DNA from: an uncultured Blautia sp.
GTDB taxonomy: Bacteria; Bacillota; Clostridia; Lachnospirales; Lachnospiraceae
Direction of reading: 5' to 3'
Length of the DNA stretch: 40,109 bases
NCBI GenBank assembly: GCA_900549015.1
Contig: URMH01000024.1
Coordinates: 1 to 40,109 of the forward strand
Below, piece after piece: positions 8,028 through 16,506 of the stretch. Below the pieces are notes generated by a model. It saw nothing but the letters and a program-made list of their open reading frames with translations. It was not told the DNA's origin and ran no database searches. Both the position numbers and the translations under genes were made by a program. Numbering within the stretch: the stretch's first letter is position 1; every line of letters begins with the position of its first letter.

Positions 8028-9530
8028 TTATTTTTTTAACAACTCTTCCAACTCGTCCATTTCCACTTTAATTTCCGCTTCCAGTTTTCTTAATTCCTTT
8101 AATATCTCCTCTGTTGGCGGATATTCTACCGGTATGTACTCTATTTTTTTATATTTATTGATGGAAAGGTCGTAAGCATTCTCCACAATTTCCTCTTTTG
8201 GCACAAAGAAGCTCTGCTCTGTGCGTTCTCTCTCAGTTTCTCCGTCCAGATTATGAAATCTTTTCACAATATCCGATATATCATTATCTGCAATTTCACT
8301 TCTCTTATCGTCAAGACTGAATCCATCCGCTTTCATATCGTAAAACCAGACTTTATCTGTTCCGCCATGTCCTGTTTTTGTGAAAACAAGTACGGCTGTC
8401 GATACGCCGGCATAAGGTTTAAACACTCCGGAAGGCATAGAAATAACAGCTTCCAGACGATTGTTCTCAATAATTTCCTTACGAATGGCTTTATGCGCTG
8501 CGGAAGAACCGAATAAAACCCCATCTGGAACAATGCAGGCGCATCTTCCGCCGACTTTCAGCATTTTAAGGAATAAAGCCAGGAACAAAAGCTCTGTTTT
8601 CTTTGTCTTGCATACTTTTAAAAGGTCGGCAGATACAATATCGTAGTCCAGTGATCCCTTAAAAGGTGGATTCGCAAGAATCAGGCTATATTTTTCTCTG
8701 TCACTGTTCTGGTCTGAAAGGCTGTCCCTGTACTCGATATGTGGATTATCCACACCGTGAGTCATCATATTCATAGCGCCAATGCGAAGCATAGTTCTGT
8801 CCATGTCAAATCCATGAAACATATGGTTCATATAATGTTCTTTATTTTTTCGCTCAAAAAACACTTTTTCTTTACAATTCTCTTTTAAATATTCACTTGC
8901 TGCCACAAGAAATCCGGACGTACCACAAGCCGGATCACAGATTACATCATCTGGACGCGGCTCCATCATATCCACAATCATACGAATAATATGTCGTGGC
9001 GTACGAAACTGTCCATTTACACCTGCTGTTGCCAGTTTTGAAAGAAGATATTCATATATATCTCCGCGTGTATCTGCTTCTTTTAATTTCGCCATCTGCT
9101 CATAAATACTATCCATAGAAGTTACAATTTTATCCAGCATCAAAGGAGTAGGGATTTTAAAAATCGCATCTCCCATATATTTTGCGTAGGCGCTTTCCTT
9201 ATCCCCATGAAGATTTTTAATAAAGGGAAATACAAGCTCCTGAACAACCGCGTACATTTGTCCTGCCGGAAAATCATGGAATACGCTCCACTTTAACTGA
9301 CTTCCTTCGATTTCACGGCTGCCGATTTGTATTTTCCCATCAAAAATACTTTTATGCGGCAGTCCAAGCATAGCCGCTTCTTTTGCGTGTATATTGTCTG
9401 CATCGTCCAAGTCTTTGATAAACATGAGGTATGTCATCTGCTCAATCACATCAAGAGGATTCGTCAGTCCTCCTGTCCAGAAAATTTCCCAAAGACTATC
9501 TATTTTATTTTTTAATTCTCCTGTAATCAC
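8028..9530 (-). CDS. hsdM: Type I restriction-modification N6-adenine methyltransferase, M subunit
   Basis: HsdM methylates adenine in the target recognised by HsdS. From the chosen start the protein has 500 residues. It has an N-terminal HsdM_N helical domain (ITGELKNKIDSLWEIFW...), then the SAM-binding motif I DPACGTSGF at about 199-207 and the catalytic motif NPPF at about 287-290. A C-terminal helix probably contacts HsdS. I place the start at the GTG at 9530 because GGGAGGA at 9538-9544 is spaced eight bases from it and family members begin MITGxLKxxID; an in-frame ATG at 9554 would put that ribosome site inside the gene. A weak promoter-like pair (TTTTAA, 17 bases, TAGAAT at 9600-9605) and a small leader hairpin (CGTGC/GCACG near 9562-9576) lie upstream. 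It is the first gene of hsdM-hsdS-hsdR. Confidence 0.93.
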   Translation of the reverse strand: MITGELKNKIDSLWEIFWTGGLTNPLDVIEQMTYLMFIKDLDDADNIHAKEAAMLGLPHKSIFDGKIQIGSREIEGSQLKWSVFHDFPAGQMYAVVQELVFPFIKNLHGDKESAYAKYMGDAIFKIPTPLMLDKIVTSMDSIYEQMAKLKEADTRGDIYEYLLSKLATAGVNGQFRTPRHIIRMIVDMMEPRPDDVICDPACGTSGFLVAASEYLKENCKEKVFFERKNKEHYMNHMFHGFDMDRTMLRIGAMNMMTHGVDNPHIEYRDSLSDQNSDREKYSLILANPPFKGSLDYDIVSADLLKVCKTKKTELLFLALFLKMLKVGGRCACIVPDGVLFGSSAAHKAIRKEIIENNRLEAVISMPSGVFKPYAGVSTAVLVFTKTGHGGTDKVWFYDMKADGFSLDDKRSEIADNDISDIVKRFHNLDGETERERTEQSFFVPKEEIVENAYDLSINKYKKIEYIPVEYPPTEEILKELRKLEAEIKVEMDELEELLKK

Positions 9531-9664
9531 GTACTTTTCCTCCCGGCGTGTCATCTATCTGCGTGCTCATCGCACGTTTCGTATTTTAGTGCTGCCCTTA
9601 TTCTACCATGTTTTGACCTGGATTAAAAGTTCCCTTAGCGTTTGACATTTCCCTCCAACTCTAT

Positions 9665-9710
9665 ATCCTTGCGCAACTTTCATATTACGTTTTTCATCGA
9701 TTATCGCATA
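9665..9710 (+). repeat. Diverged direct repeat A, copy 1
   Basis: About 46 bp from ATCCTTGCGCAACTTTCA to ATTATCGCATA closely match 10401-10447, with roughly ten differences including one indel. Weaker similarity continues downstream (CTTTGACAGTTAA here, CTTTACAGATAA there). In this copy the promoter elements carried by the second copy are degraded (TTACGT and CATAGT). Confidence 0.8.
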
Positions 9711-9773
9711 GTCCCGTCTTTGACAGTTAAAGAAATTAAAATCTGATGTTAGCCCAGTGTTTATAGGCTTCAC

Positions 9774-9802
9774 GACAGTTTGCATCTAAATTTCACTCTA
9801 TA
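9774..9802 (-). repeat. Diverged direct repeat B, copy 1
   Basis: This 29-bp stretch matches 10158-10186 with three substitutions. Read on the minus strand, both copies start TATAGAGT and contain ATGCAAAC followed by a GTC, so each could begin a short frame with Met-Gln-Thr-Val, but no ribosome site is present. Confidence 0.75.
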
Positions 9803-9885
9803 AAAAAACAGATTATTTAACAAAGAAAATGTAGAGTTTATAATAAACTTGAGACATTTGGGCAAAAGTGAACTGTCAACTTCTC

Positions 9886-10089
9886 GGAGAGATTTTTTGT
9901 TTTTTAAGTAGAAAAAATCGTTTTATAAACAATTTTGGAGAGATTTTTTGTTTTTTAAGTGGAAAAAGGCGTTTTATAAACAATTTTGGAGAGTTTTTTT
10001 GTTTTTTAAGCGGAAAAAGGCATTTTATAAACAATTTTAGAGAGATTTTTTGTTTTTCAAGCGAAAAAAAGCGTTTTATAAACAATTAA
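9886..10089. repeat. Tandem array of four 51-bp repeats
   Basis: Four contiguous units start at 9886, 9937, 9988 and 10039, each exactly 51 bp with no spacer. The core of each is GGAGAGATTTTTTG, TTTTTTAAG, a GGAAAAAGG-like segment, then TTTTATAAACAA. Within a unit TTGTTTTTTAA can pair imperfectly with TTTATAAACAA, giving a possible hairpin per unit. Because 51 is a multiple of three, frames stay open on both strands (plus-strand unit GEIFCFLSGKRRFINNF). Most differences between copies change the amino acid, which argues for a DNA- or RNA-level repeat rather than a selected protein. Confidence 0.92.
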
Positions 10090-10157
10090 ATTCCCGGCAT
10101 CAGAAATTTCTTTCTCCCCATTGCACCTACGACTTTTTCTAATGCACTCCCATTTTT

Positions 10158-10186
10158 GACGGTTTGCATCTAAGTTTTACTCTATA
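10158..10186 (-). repeat. Diverged direct repeat B, copy 2
   Basis: This is the partner of 9774-9802, with 26 of 29 bases identical. On the minus strand the ATG inside it opens a 27-codon frame (MQTVKNGSALEKVVGAMG...) that ends just before the tandem array. There is no ribosome site, so I do not call it a gene. Confidence 0.75.
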
Positions 10187-10235
10187 GTAATATTTTCATG
10201 ACCGATAGATTCTTGAACTGTCCAATTCCTGCGAA

Positions 10236-10274
10236 AACAGGTATAACAAATACTAAGTTTTCGTTATACTTGTT
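10236..10274. other. Stem-loop with 12-bp stem
   Basis: AACAGGTATAAC pairs with GTTATACTTGTT (one G-T wobble) around a 15-base loop. No T-run follows, so it is not a typical terminator. Its function is unknown; it could be an RNA structure or a protein-binding dyad. Confidence 0.5.
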
Positions 10275-10400
10275 GCTTCCGGCGAATTAAAACGAGAAGA
10301 AAACGGAAAATCTACCTGCTACATTCGTTTAAAGTAATTTCCCCTTATCTCTTCTTAATACAAACCTAATCCCTCCAAATTTCTCCTTCTCCAAATCGAA

Positions 10401-10447
10401 ATCCTTGTGTAACTTTCACATTGCCATTTTTCGTCGATTATCGTATA
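10401..10447 (+). repeat. Diverged direct repeat A, copy 2 (promoter-bearing)
   Basis: This is the partner of 9665-9710. It contains TTGCCA and most of TATAAT, so the repeated unit includes a full promoter in this position. Confidence 0.8.
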
Positions 10448-10449
10448 AT
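10421..10449 (+). promoter_or_regulatory. Promoter of the activase gene
   Basis: TTGCCA at 10421-10426, a 17-base spacer and TATAAT at 10444-10449 read toward the gene at 10553, leaving a leader of about 95 bases. It lies inside repeat A copy 2. Confidence 0.75.
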
Positions 10450-10552
10450 AACATGTACCTTTACAGATAACATTTAAATAAGAAGTAATCTGTTAAATAC
10501 TCACGAAAAAGATTTACGGAAATACACAATATGAGGAGGCAATCTATTTTTT

Positions 10553-13500
10553 ATGAAGAATCATACTCTCGGAATTGACATTGGTTCTACCACTGTCAAA
10601 ATTGCAGTCCTTGATAAAAATGAAACTCTGCTTTTTGCAGATTATGAACGGCATTTCGCGAATATTCAGGAAACACTGGCAAACCTGCTCCAGAAAGCTT
10701 ACGACCAGCTTGGGGAGCTTTCTCTTTGCCCGGTCATCACCGGCTCAGGCGGTCTTACCCTTGCCAATCATCTGGATATTCCCTTTGTCCAGGAGGTAAT
10801 CGCCGTATCTACTTCTCTGGAACATCTTGCGCCTAAAACTGATGTAGCGATTGAGCTTGGCGGCGAGGACGCAAAGATCATTTATTTTGAAAACGGAAAC
10901 ATTGAGCAGCGTATGAACGGAATCTGTGCAGGCGGAACCGGCTCCTTTATCGATCAGATGGCATCTCTTTTGCAGAGCGACGCTTCCGGTCTGAACGAAT
11001 ATGCAAAGCATTACAAAGCCCTTTACCCTATTGCCGCACGCTGCGGCGTTTTCGCAAAAACGGACATTCAGCCGCTTATTAACGACGGCGCCACAAAGGA
11101 AGACCTTTCCGCTTCTATTTTCCAGGCAGTGGTAAACCAGACCATTTCCGGTCTTGCCTGTGGAAAACCAATCCGCGGACACGTTGCCTTCCTGGGCGGC
11201 CCCCTTCATTTTCTTTCAGAGCTGAAGGCTGCCTTTATCCGTACTTTAAAACTCGATGAGGAGCACACCATTGTACCGGAAAACTCCCATCTTTTTGCAG
11301 CTATCGGTTCTGCCTTAAATGCAAAGGAAGACGCGGCGTCTGTGTCTCTCACTGACTTAAAGGAACGCCTTCGAAAAACTATCCACCTTGATTTCGAAGT
11401 GGAGCGTATGGAACCTCTCTTTGAGACAGAGGAAGATTATGAATCGTTCCACAAACGCCAGAGCCAGTATCAGGTAAAAACTGCAGAACTTTCTGCATAT
11501 AAGGGAAACTGCTATCTTGGTATTGATGCAGGCTCTACCACAACAAAAACAGCCCTTGTAGGAGAAGACGGCTCTCTTCTCTACTCCTTTTACAGCAACA
11601 ATAACGGAAATCCCTTAAAAACTACGATACGCTCCATTCAGGAAATTTACAGCCTCCTTCCAGCGGACGCGCACATTGCCTACTCCTGCTCAACCGGATA
11701 CGGAGAAGCCCTTATTAAAGCGGCGCTTCTTCTTGACGAGGGAGAGGTGGAGACAGTTTCTCATTATTACGCAGCTGCATTTTTTGACCCGGAGGTTGAC
11801 TGTATCCTTGATATTGGCGGTCAGGATATGAAGTGTATCAAAATAAAGGACAATACCGTAGACAGCGTACAGCTTAACGAAGCCTGCTCCTCAGGCTGCG
11901 GTTCCTTTATTGAAACCTTCGCAAAATCCTTAAATTACAGTGTGGAAGACTTTGCAAAAGCAGCTCTTTTTGCGAAAAATCCCATTGATCTGGGAACACG
12001 CTGTACGGTATTTATGAACTCCAAAGTCAAACAGGCACAGAAGGAGGGCGCTGAGGTTTCCGATATTTCCGCCGGTCTTGCATACTCTGTCATTAAAAAT
12101 GCACTTTATAAAGTAATCAAGGTTTCCGACGCTTCCGAGCTTGGACGCCACATTGTTGTACAGGGCGGAACTTTTTATAACGACGCAGTTCTTCGAAGCT
12201 TTGAAAAAATCGCAGACTGTGAGGCGATCCGCCCTGACATTGCAGGAATTATGGGTGCTTTTGGCGCAGCCTTAATCGCAAGAGAACGATACGAAGAAGG
12301 CACAGAAACAACCATGCTTTCCATACAGAAAATCAACGAGCTGAAATACACAACCTCCATTGCAAACTGTAAGGGCTGCACAAACAGCTGCCGTCTGACG
12401 ATCAACAAGTTTACAGGAGGACGCCAGTTTGTAAGCGGAAACCGATGCGAGCGCGGAATCGGCAAAGAAAAGAACAAGGATAATATCCCGAATCTTTATG
12501 AGTATAAATACAAACGGCTTTTTTCTTACCAGCCGCTCACTGCCGATAAGGCAGAACGTGGAAAAGTAGGAATCCCCCGCGTCTTAAATATGTTTGAAAA
12601 TTATCCGTTCTGGTTTACCTTTTTCACAGAACTGAAATACGAGGTGGTGTTATCCCCCACTTCCACAAGAAAGCTTTACGAGCTTGGTATTGAATCCATT
12701 CCAAGTGAATCAGAGTGCTACCCGGCAAAGCTTGCCCACGGACACGTTACCTGGCTTTTGAAAAACGGAGTGAAATTTATTTTTTACCCCTGCATTCCTT
12801 ACGAAAGAAACGAGTTCCCGGACGCAGTCAATCATTACAACTGTCCAATCGTTACTTCTTATGCAGAAAACATCAAAAACAATGTGGACGAATTAAACGA
12901 TCCTTCCGTTGATTTCCGGAATCCGTTCCTTGCCTTTACTTCTGAGGAAATCCTCACCGGGCGTCTTGTAGCGGAATTTAAAGATATTCCGGCAGATGAA
13001 GTAAAAGCTGCAGCACACAAAGCCTGGGAAGAGCTTGCTTCTGCAAGAAAAGATGTACAGAAAAAGGGCGAAGAAACACTGAGATATATGGAAGAAACAG
13101 GACGAAGAGGTATTGTTCTTGCAGGAAGGCCGTACCATATCGACCCGGAAATCCACCACGGCATTCCAAGCCTTATTAACAGCTACGGCATTGCTGTCCT
13201 GACAGAGGATTCCGTATCTCACCTTGTTCCCGTTGAGCGTCCGATCCGTGTAAACGACCAGTGGATGTACCATTCCCGCCTTTATGCTGCCGCAAACTTT
13301 GTAAAAACAAGGGAGGATCTCGACCTGATCCAGTTAAACTCCTTTGGCTGCGGTCTTGACGCGGTGACAACGGACGAGGTATCCGAGATTCTCTCCGGAA
13401 GCGGCAAAATTTACACCTGTCTCAAAATTGACGAGGTGAATAATCTGGGTGCTGCCAAAATCAGGATCCGCTCTCTTCTTGCCGCGCTTCGGGCAAAAGA

Positions 13501-14797
13501 GGCACAGAAACGTACCAGGATCATTCAGCCGTCCTCCATTAAAAAGGTATCCTTCACAAAGGAAATGCGAAAAGACTTTACGATTTTATGTCCGCAGATG
13601 TCTCCCTTCCATTTCAGCTTTATCCAGGCCGCCTTTAACACCTGCGGCTACCATTTTGAGGTGCTCCCAAACGATAATAAAGAAGCGGTAAACACAGGCT
13701 TAAAATACGTAAATAACGACGCCTGCTATCCTTCCCTCATTGTTGTTGGGCAGATTATGGACGCGCTCCTCTCCGGCAAATACGACTTAAACAGGACGGC
13801 TGTCATTATGTCTCAGACAGGAGGCGGCTGCCGTGCTTCCAACTACATAGCTTTTATCAGAAGAGCGCTGAAAAAAGCAGGAATGGAACAGATTCCCGTT
13901 ATCTCTGTCAATTTGAGCGGTCTTGAGAAAAATCCCGGCTTTAAGCTGACTCTGCCATTGGTCAAGAGAATCTGCTACGGCGGCGTATTTGGAGATATTC
14001 TTATGAAGTGCGTGTACAGAATGCGTCCGTACGAGCTGGAAAAAGGCATTGTAAACAGAAAATATAAAATCTGGGAGCAAAGATGTATTTCCTTTATTAC
14101 AGGAAACACCATAAGTCACAGCCAGTTTAAGCATATGTGCCGGGAAATGGTACACGATTTTGACACCATTCCGATCAGCGATGAAAAGAAGCCGCGCGTG
14201 GGAATTGTAGGCGAAATCCTTGTAAAATTCCTGCCGGCTGCAAATAATCACCTTGCAGATCTTCTGGAGGAAGAAGGAGCAGAAGCCGTCGTACCCGACC
14301 TCATCGACTTCTTATGCTACTGCTTCTATAATCAGAACTTTAAAGTGGAGAATCTTGGTTTCAAAAAATCAAAGGCAACCATCGGAAACTGGGGAATCAA
14401 GCTCATTGAATATATGAGAAAATCTGCAAATGAAGCCCTTGCCCAGAGCCGCCACTTCACTCCGTCCGCAGACATCACAGATCTGGCGAAAATGGCTTCT
14501 CCTATTGTATCTCCCGGCAATCAGACAGGCGAAGGGTGGTTTCTTACAGGAGAGATGATGGAGCTGCTTCACGGAGGCGTTCCCAACATTGTGTGTATTC
14601 AGCCATTTGGCTGTCTTCCAAACCACATTGTGGGAAAAGGAGTTATCAAGGAAATCCGCCGCACAAATCCGGAGGCAAATATTGTAGCTATTGATTACGA
14701 CCCTGGGGCAAGCGAGGTAAACCAGTTAAACAGAATTAAGCTGATGCTTTCCACAGCACAAAAAAATCTGAATAAAGAGTCTGAAAAAGACGCCTGA
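10553..14797 (+). CDS. Double acyl-CoA dehydratase activase fused to dehydratase-like region
   Basis: The 1414-residue protein contains two ASKHA-fold ATPase modules of the BadF/BadG/HgdC activase family. Module 1 (about 5-260) starts with GIDIGSTTVK and has Cys125 (GICAGGTGSF) and Cys164 (AARCGVF). Module 2 (about 321-580) starts with GIDAGSTTTK and has Cys445 (ACSSGCGSF) and Cys484 (GTRCTVF). The pairs are each 39 residues apart, as are the cluster-binding Cys127 and Cys166 of Acidaminococcus HgdC. A further cysteine set, Cys606, 609, 613 and 632, opens the DUF2229-type region. The rest, with conserved cysteines such as PFGCLPNH near the end, resembles 2-hydroxyacyl-CoA dehydratase subunits. 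Known activases use ATP to pass one electron to a dehydratase; the substrate of this large fused family is not established. GAGGAGG lies 13 bases before the ATG, a rather long spacing. It is a single-gene transcript ended by a strong terminator. Confidence 0.88.
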   Translation: MKNHTLGIDIGSTTVKIAVLDKNETLLFADYERHFANIQETLANLLQKAYDQLGELSLCPVITGSGGLTLANHLDIPFVQEVIAVSTSLEHLAPKTDVAIELGGEDAKIIYFENGNIEQRMNGICAGGTGSFIDQMASLLQSDASGLNEYAKHYKALYPIAARCGVFAKTDIQPLINDGATKEDLSASIFQAVVNQTISGLACGKPIRGHVAFLGGPLHFLSELKAAFIRTLKLDEEHTIVPENSHLFAAIGSALNAKEDAASVSLTDLKERLRKTIHLDFEVERMEPLFETEEDYESFHKRQSQYQVKTAELSAYKGNCYLGIDAGSTTTKTALVGEDGSLLYSFYSNNNGNPLKTTIRSIQEIYSLLPADAHIAYSCSTGYGEALIKAALLLDEGEVETVSHYYAAAFFDPEVDCILDIGGQDMKCIKIKDNTVDSVQLNEACSSGCGSFIETFAKSLNYSVEDFAKAALFAKNPIDLGTRCTVFMNSKVKQAQKEGAEVSDISAGLAYSVIKNALYKVIKVSDASELGRHIVVQGGTFYNDAVLRSFEKIADCEAIRPDIAGIMGAFGAALIARERYEEGTETTMLSIQKINELKYTTSIANCKGCTNSCRLTINKFTGGRQFVSGNRCERGIGKEKNKDNIPNLYEYKYKRLFSYQPLTADKAERGKVGIPRVLNMFENYPFWFTFFTELKYEVVLSPTSTRKLYELGIESIPSESECYPAKLAHGHVTWLLKNGVKFIFYPCIPYERNEFPDAVNHYNCPIVTSYAENIKNNVDELNDPSVDFRNPFLAFTSEEILTGRLVAEFKDIPADEVKAAAHKAWEELASARKDVQKKGEETLRYMEETGRRGIVLAGRPYHIDPEIHHGIPSLINSYGIAVLTEDSVSHLVPVERPIRVNDQWMYHSRLYAAANFVKTREDLDLIQLNSFGCGLDAVTTDEVSEILSGSGKIYTCLKIDEVNNLGAAKIRIRSLLAALRAKEAQKRTRIIQPSSIKKVSFTKEMRKDFTILCPQMSPFHFSFIQAAFNTCGYHFEVLPNDNKEAVNTGLKYVNNDACYPSLIVVGQIMDALLSGKYDLNRTAVIMSQTGGGCRASNYIAFIRRALKKAGMEQIPVISVNLSGLEKNPGFKLTLPLVKRICYGGVFGDILMKCVYRMRPYELEKGIVNRKYKIWEQRCISFITGNTISHSQFKHMCREMVHDFDTIPISDEKKPRVGIVGEILVKFLPAANNHLADLLEEEGAEAVVPDLIDFLCYCFYNQNFKVENLGFKKSKATIGNWGIKLIEYMRKSANEALAQSRHFTPSADITDLAKMASPIVSPGNQTGEGWFLTGEMMELLHGGVPNIVCIQPFGCLPNHIVGKGVIKEIRRTNPEANIVAIDYDPGASEVNQLNRIKLMLSTAQKNLNKESEKDA

Positions 14798-14812
14798 CCT
14801 TACAGGCAAAAC

Positions 14813-14864
14813 AAAAAGTACTGCAATACTAAGTTTTCATCACTTAGTACAGCAGTACTTTTTA
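14813..14864. terminator. Bidirectional terminator, activase gene and maltodextrin operon
   Basis: A long hairpin (AAAAAGTACTGC, TACTAAG / CTTAGTA, GCAGTACTTTTT, with one two-base internal mismatch) has T-runs on both strands. It ends the plus-strand gene and the convergent maltodextrin operon. Confidence 0.92.
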
Positions 14865-14868
14865 TCAT

Positions 14869-16491
14869 TTATTTCAGTTTCATAAACGCTTCATATGGAC
14901 GAAGAACCATTCCTTCCTCCTCTTTATAATTGTGGATCAGAGTTTCTGCTCCCTCCCACTCTTTTAAAAGAGGACACGGCACTTCTTTTTCTGTAAAGTT
15001 TCCTGCCACAAGAAGTTTCTTTCCATTATATTCCCGCTCATATGCAAAAATATTTTCATCTTCCTCAAGAAGGAGACGGAAACTTCCTTCTGTAAAAATC
15101 TCATATTTTTTTCGAAGGGCAATGAGCTTTTTATAATAATGAAATACAGAATCCATATTTTTCAACTCTTCTTCTGCATTAATTTCTGTGTAATTGGGAT
15201 TTACGCCAATCCAGGGCGTTCCCTGTGTAAAGCCTGCGTTTTTTCCGGCACTCCACTGCATGGGAGTTCTTGCATTATCTCTTCCTTTTGCGTAAATGGA
15301 CTCCATAATATCTGCTTCTTTATACCCTTTTTCCAGACGTTCTTTATACATATTCCGGATTTCAATATCCTGATATAGAGAAATATCTTCAAAACGCACA
15401 TTCGTCATGCCAAGCTCTTCTCCCTGATAAATGTACGGTGTTCCCTGCATTCCATGAAGAATTGTTGCAAGCATTTTGGCAGACTCTGTTCTGTATTCCG
15501 TATCATTTCCCCATCTTGACACAATACGGGGAAGGTCGTGATTATCCCAGAAAAGGCTGTTCCAACCGCAATTATGAAGCTCGTTCTGCCATTTTGCCAG
15601 ATTTTTTTTGAGTTTCACAAGGGAAAGCGGGCAGAAGTCCCATTTCTCTTTTCCCTCTTCCTGGTCAAGCATCATATGTTCAAACTGGAATACCATAGAA
15701 AATTCGCTTCCATCCGGCGCGCTGTAAAGCTTCGCCCTCTCTGTATCTGCACCCCAGGCTTCACCAACTGTAATCAAATCTCCCTTCTGGAAGGTTTCCT
15801 TACTTAATTCCCGGATAAATTCATGAAGACGAGGACCGTTATTGGTAATTTTTAAATCCGGATCTTTCGCAATCTGGTCAATTACATCAAGGCGAAAACC
15901 TCCAACTCCTTTTTTCATCCACCAGAGGATCATATCATAGATTTCTCTGCGAAGCTTTGGATTTTCCCAGTTTAAATCCGGCTGCTTTACAGAAAACTGG
16001 TGAAAATAATACTGGTTCAGCTCCGGAACCCACTCCCAGGCAGGTCCTCCGAACGCAGAGCCCATGTCGTTGGGAAGCGTACCTTTCTCTCCATCCCGCC
16101 ACACATAGTAATCGTGATAAGGATTTTCTCTGCTTTTTTTCGCTTCCTGAAACCAGAAATGTTCATCAGAAGAATGATTTAAAACAAGATCCATAATAAT
16201 GCGGATATTTCTTTTTTTTGCCTCCTGAATCAGCTCTTCCATGTCCCTGATGTTTCCAAACATAGGGTCAATATCCTGATAATCAGAAATATCATATCCA
16301 TTGTCATCCTGCGGGGATTTACAGACAGGAGAAAGCCAGACAGCATCAATCCCCAGTTCCTCCAGGTAATCCAGCTTTGTAATAATTCCTCTTATATCTC
16401 CGATTCCGTCCCCGTTGCTGTCCATAAAGCTTCGCGGGTAAATCTGGTAAACTACTGCGTTTTTCCACCATTTTCTTCCTTCGCTGTTCAT
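14869..16491 (-). CDS. GH13 alpha-glucosidase, oligo-1,6-glucosidase type
   Basis: This is a cytoplasmic glycoside hydrolase of family GH13, subfamily 31-like, 540 residues with no signal peptide. The (beta/alpha)8 barrel motifs are all present: DLVLNHSS near 101-108, nucleophile Asp202 in GFRLDVID, acid/base Glu244 in VGEAWG, and Asp319 in FWDNHD. The residue after the nucleophile is Val, which in this subfamily is associated with alpha-1,6 linkages (Ala or Thr favours alpha-1,4), so isomaltose-type ends or short limit dextrins are likely substrates. The ribosome site GAGGG lies eight bases before the ATG. It is the last gene of the operon, 15 bases after the previous one, with the terminator just downstream. 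Confidence 0.93.
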   Translation of the reverse strand: MNSEGRKWWKNAVVYQIYPRSFMDSNGDGIGDIRGIITKLDYLEELGIDAVWLSPVCKSPQDDNGYDISDYQDIDPMFGNIRDMEELIQEAKKRNIRIIMDLVLNHSSDEHFWFQEAKKSRENPYHDYYVWRDGEKGTLPNDMGSAFGGPAWEWVPELNQYYFHQFSVKQPDLNWENPKLRREIYDMILWWMKKGVGGFRLDVIDQIAKDPDLKITNNGPRLHEFIRELSKETFQKGDLITVGEAWGADTERAKLYSAPDGSEFSMVFQFEHMMLDQEEGKEKWDFCPLSLVKLKKNLAKWQNELHNCGWNSLFWDNHDLPRIVSRWGNDTEYRTESAKMLATILHGMQGTPYIYQGEELGMTNVRFEDISLYQDIEIRNMYKERLEKGYKEADIMESIYAKGRDNARTPMQWSAGKNAGFTQGTPWIGVNPNYTEINAEEELKNMDSVFHYYKKLIALRKKYEIFTEGSFRLLLEEDENIFAYEREYNGKKLLVAGNFTEKEVPCPLLKEWEGAETLIHNYKEEEGMVLRPYEAFMKLK

Positions 16492-16506
16492 ATTTACATC
16501 CCTCTC

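Larger units (their letters stand above)
9531..10552. other. Repeat-rich intergenic kilobase between hsdM and the activase gene
   Basis: No convincing protein gene is present here. The stretch is very AT-rich and divides two divergent genes. It holds four tandem 51-bp repeats (9886-10089), two pairs of diverged direct repeats outside them, a 12-bp-stem hairpin near 10255 and a good plus-strand promoter at 10421-10449. A weak TATAAT at 9839-9844 could read into the tandem array. Short open frames at 9603-9785 (minus) and through the array lack ribosome sites. Confidence 0.8.

Noticed and set aside
9603..9785. Minus-strand frame of 60 codons upstream of hsdM
   Set aside because: No ribosome site, no recognisable family, and it overlaps two intergenic repeats, one of which in its other copy is not open in the same way.
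9886..10089. Possible CRISPR array
   Set aside because: The units are contiguous with no unique spacers and no cas genes are in the window.
10105..10170. 27-codon minus-strand frame starting MQTVKNGSALEK
   Set aside because: It has no ribosome site and lies in the repeat region; kept only as a remark in the repeat findings.
10249..14838. Identical 14-mer AATACTAAGTTTTC at 10249-10262 and 14825-14838, flanking the activase gene
   Set aside because: Both lie in AT-rich hairpin loops, and a 14-base match in 40 kb of AT-biased DNA is expected by chance.
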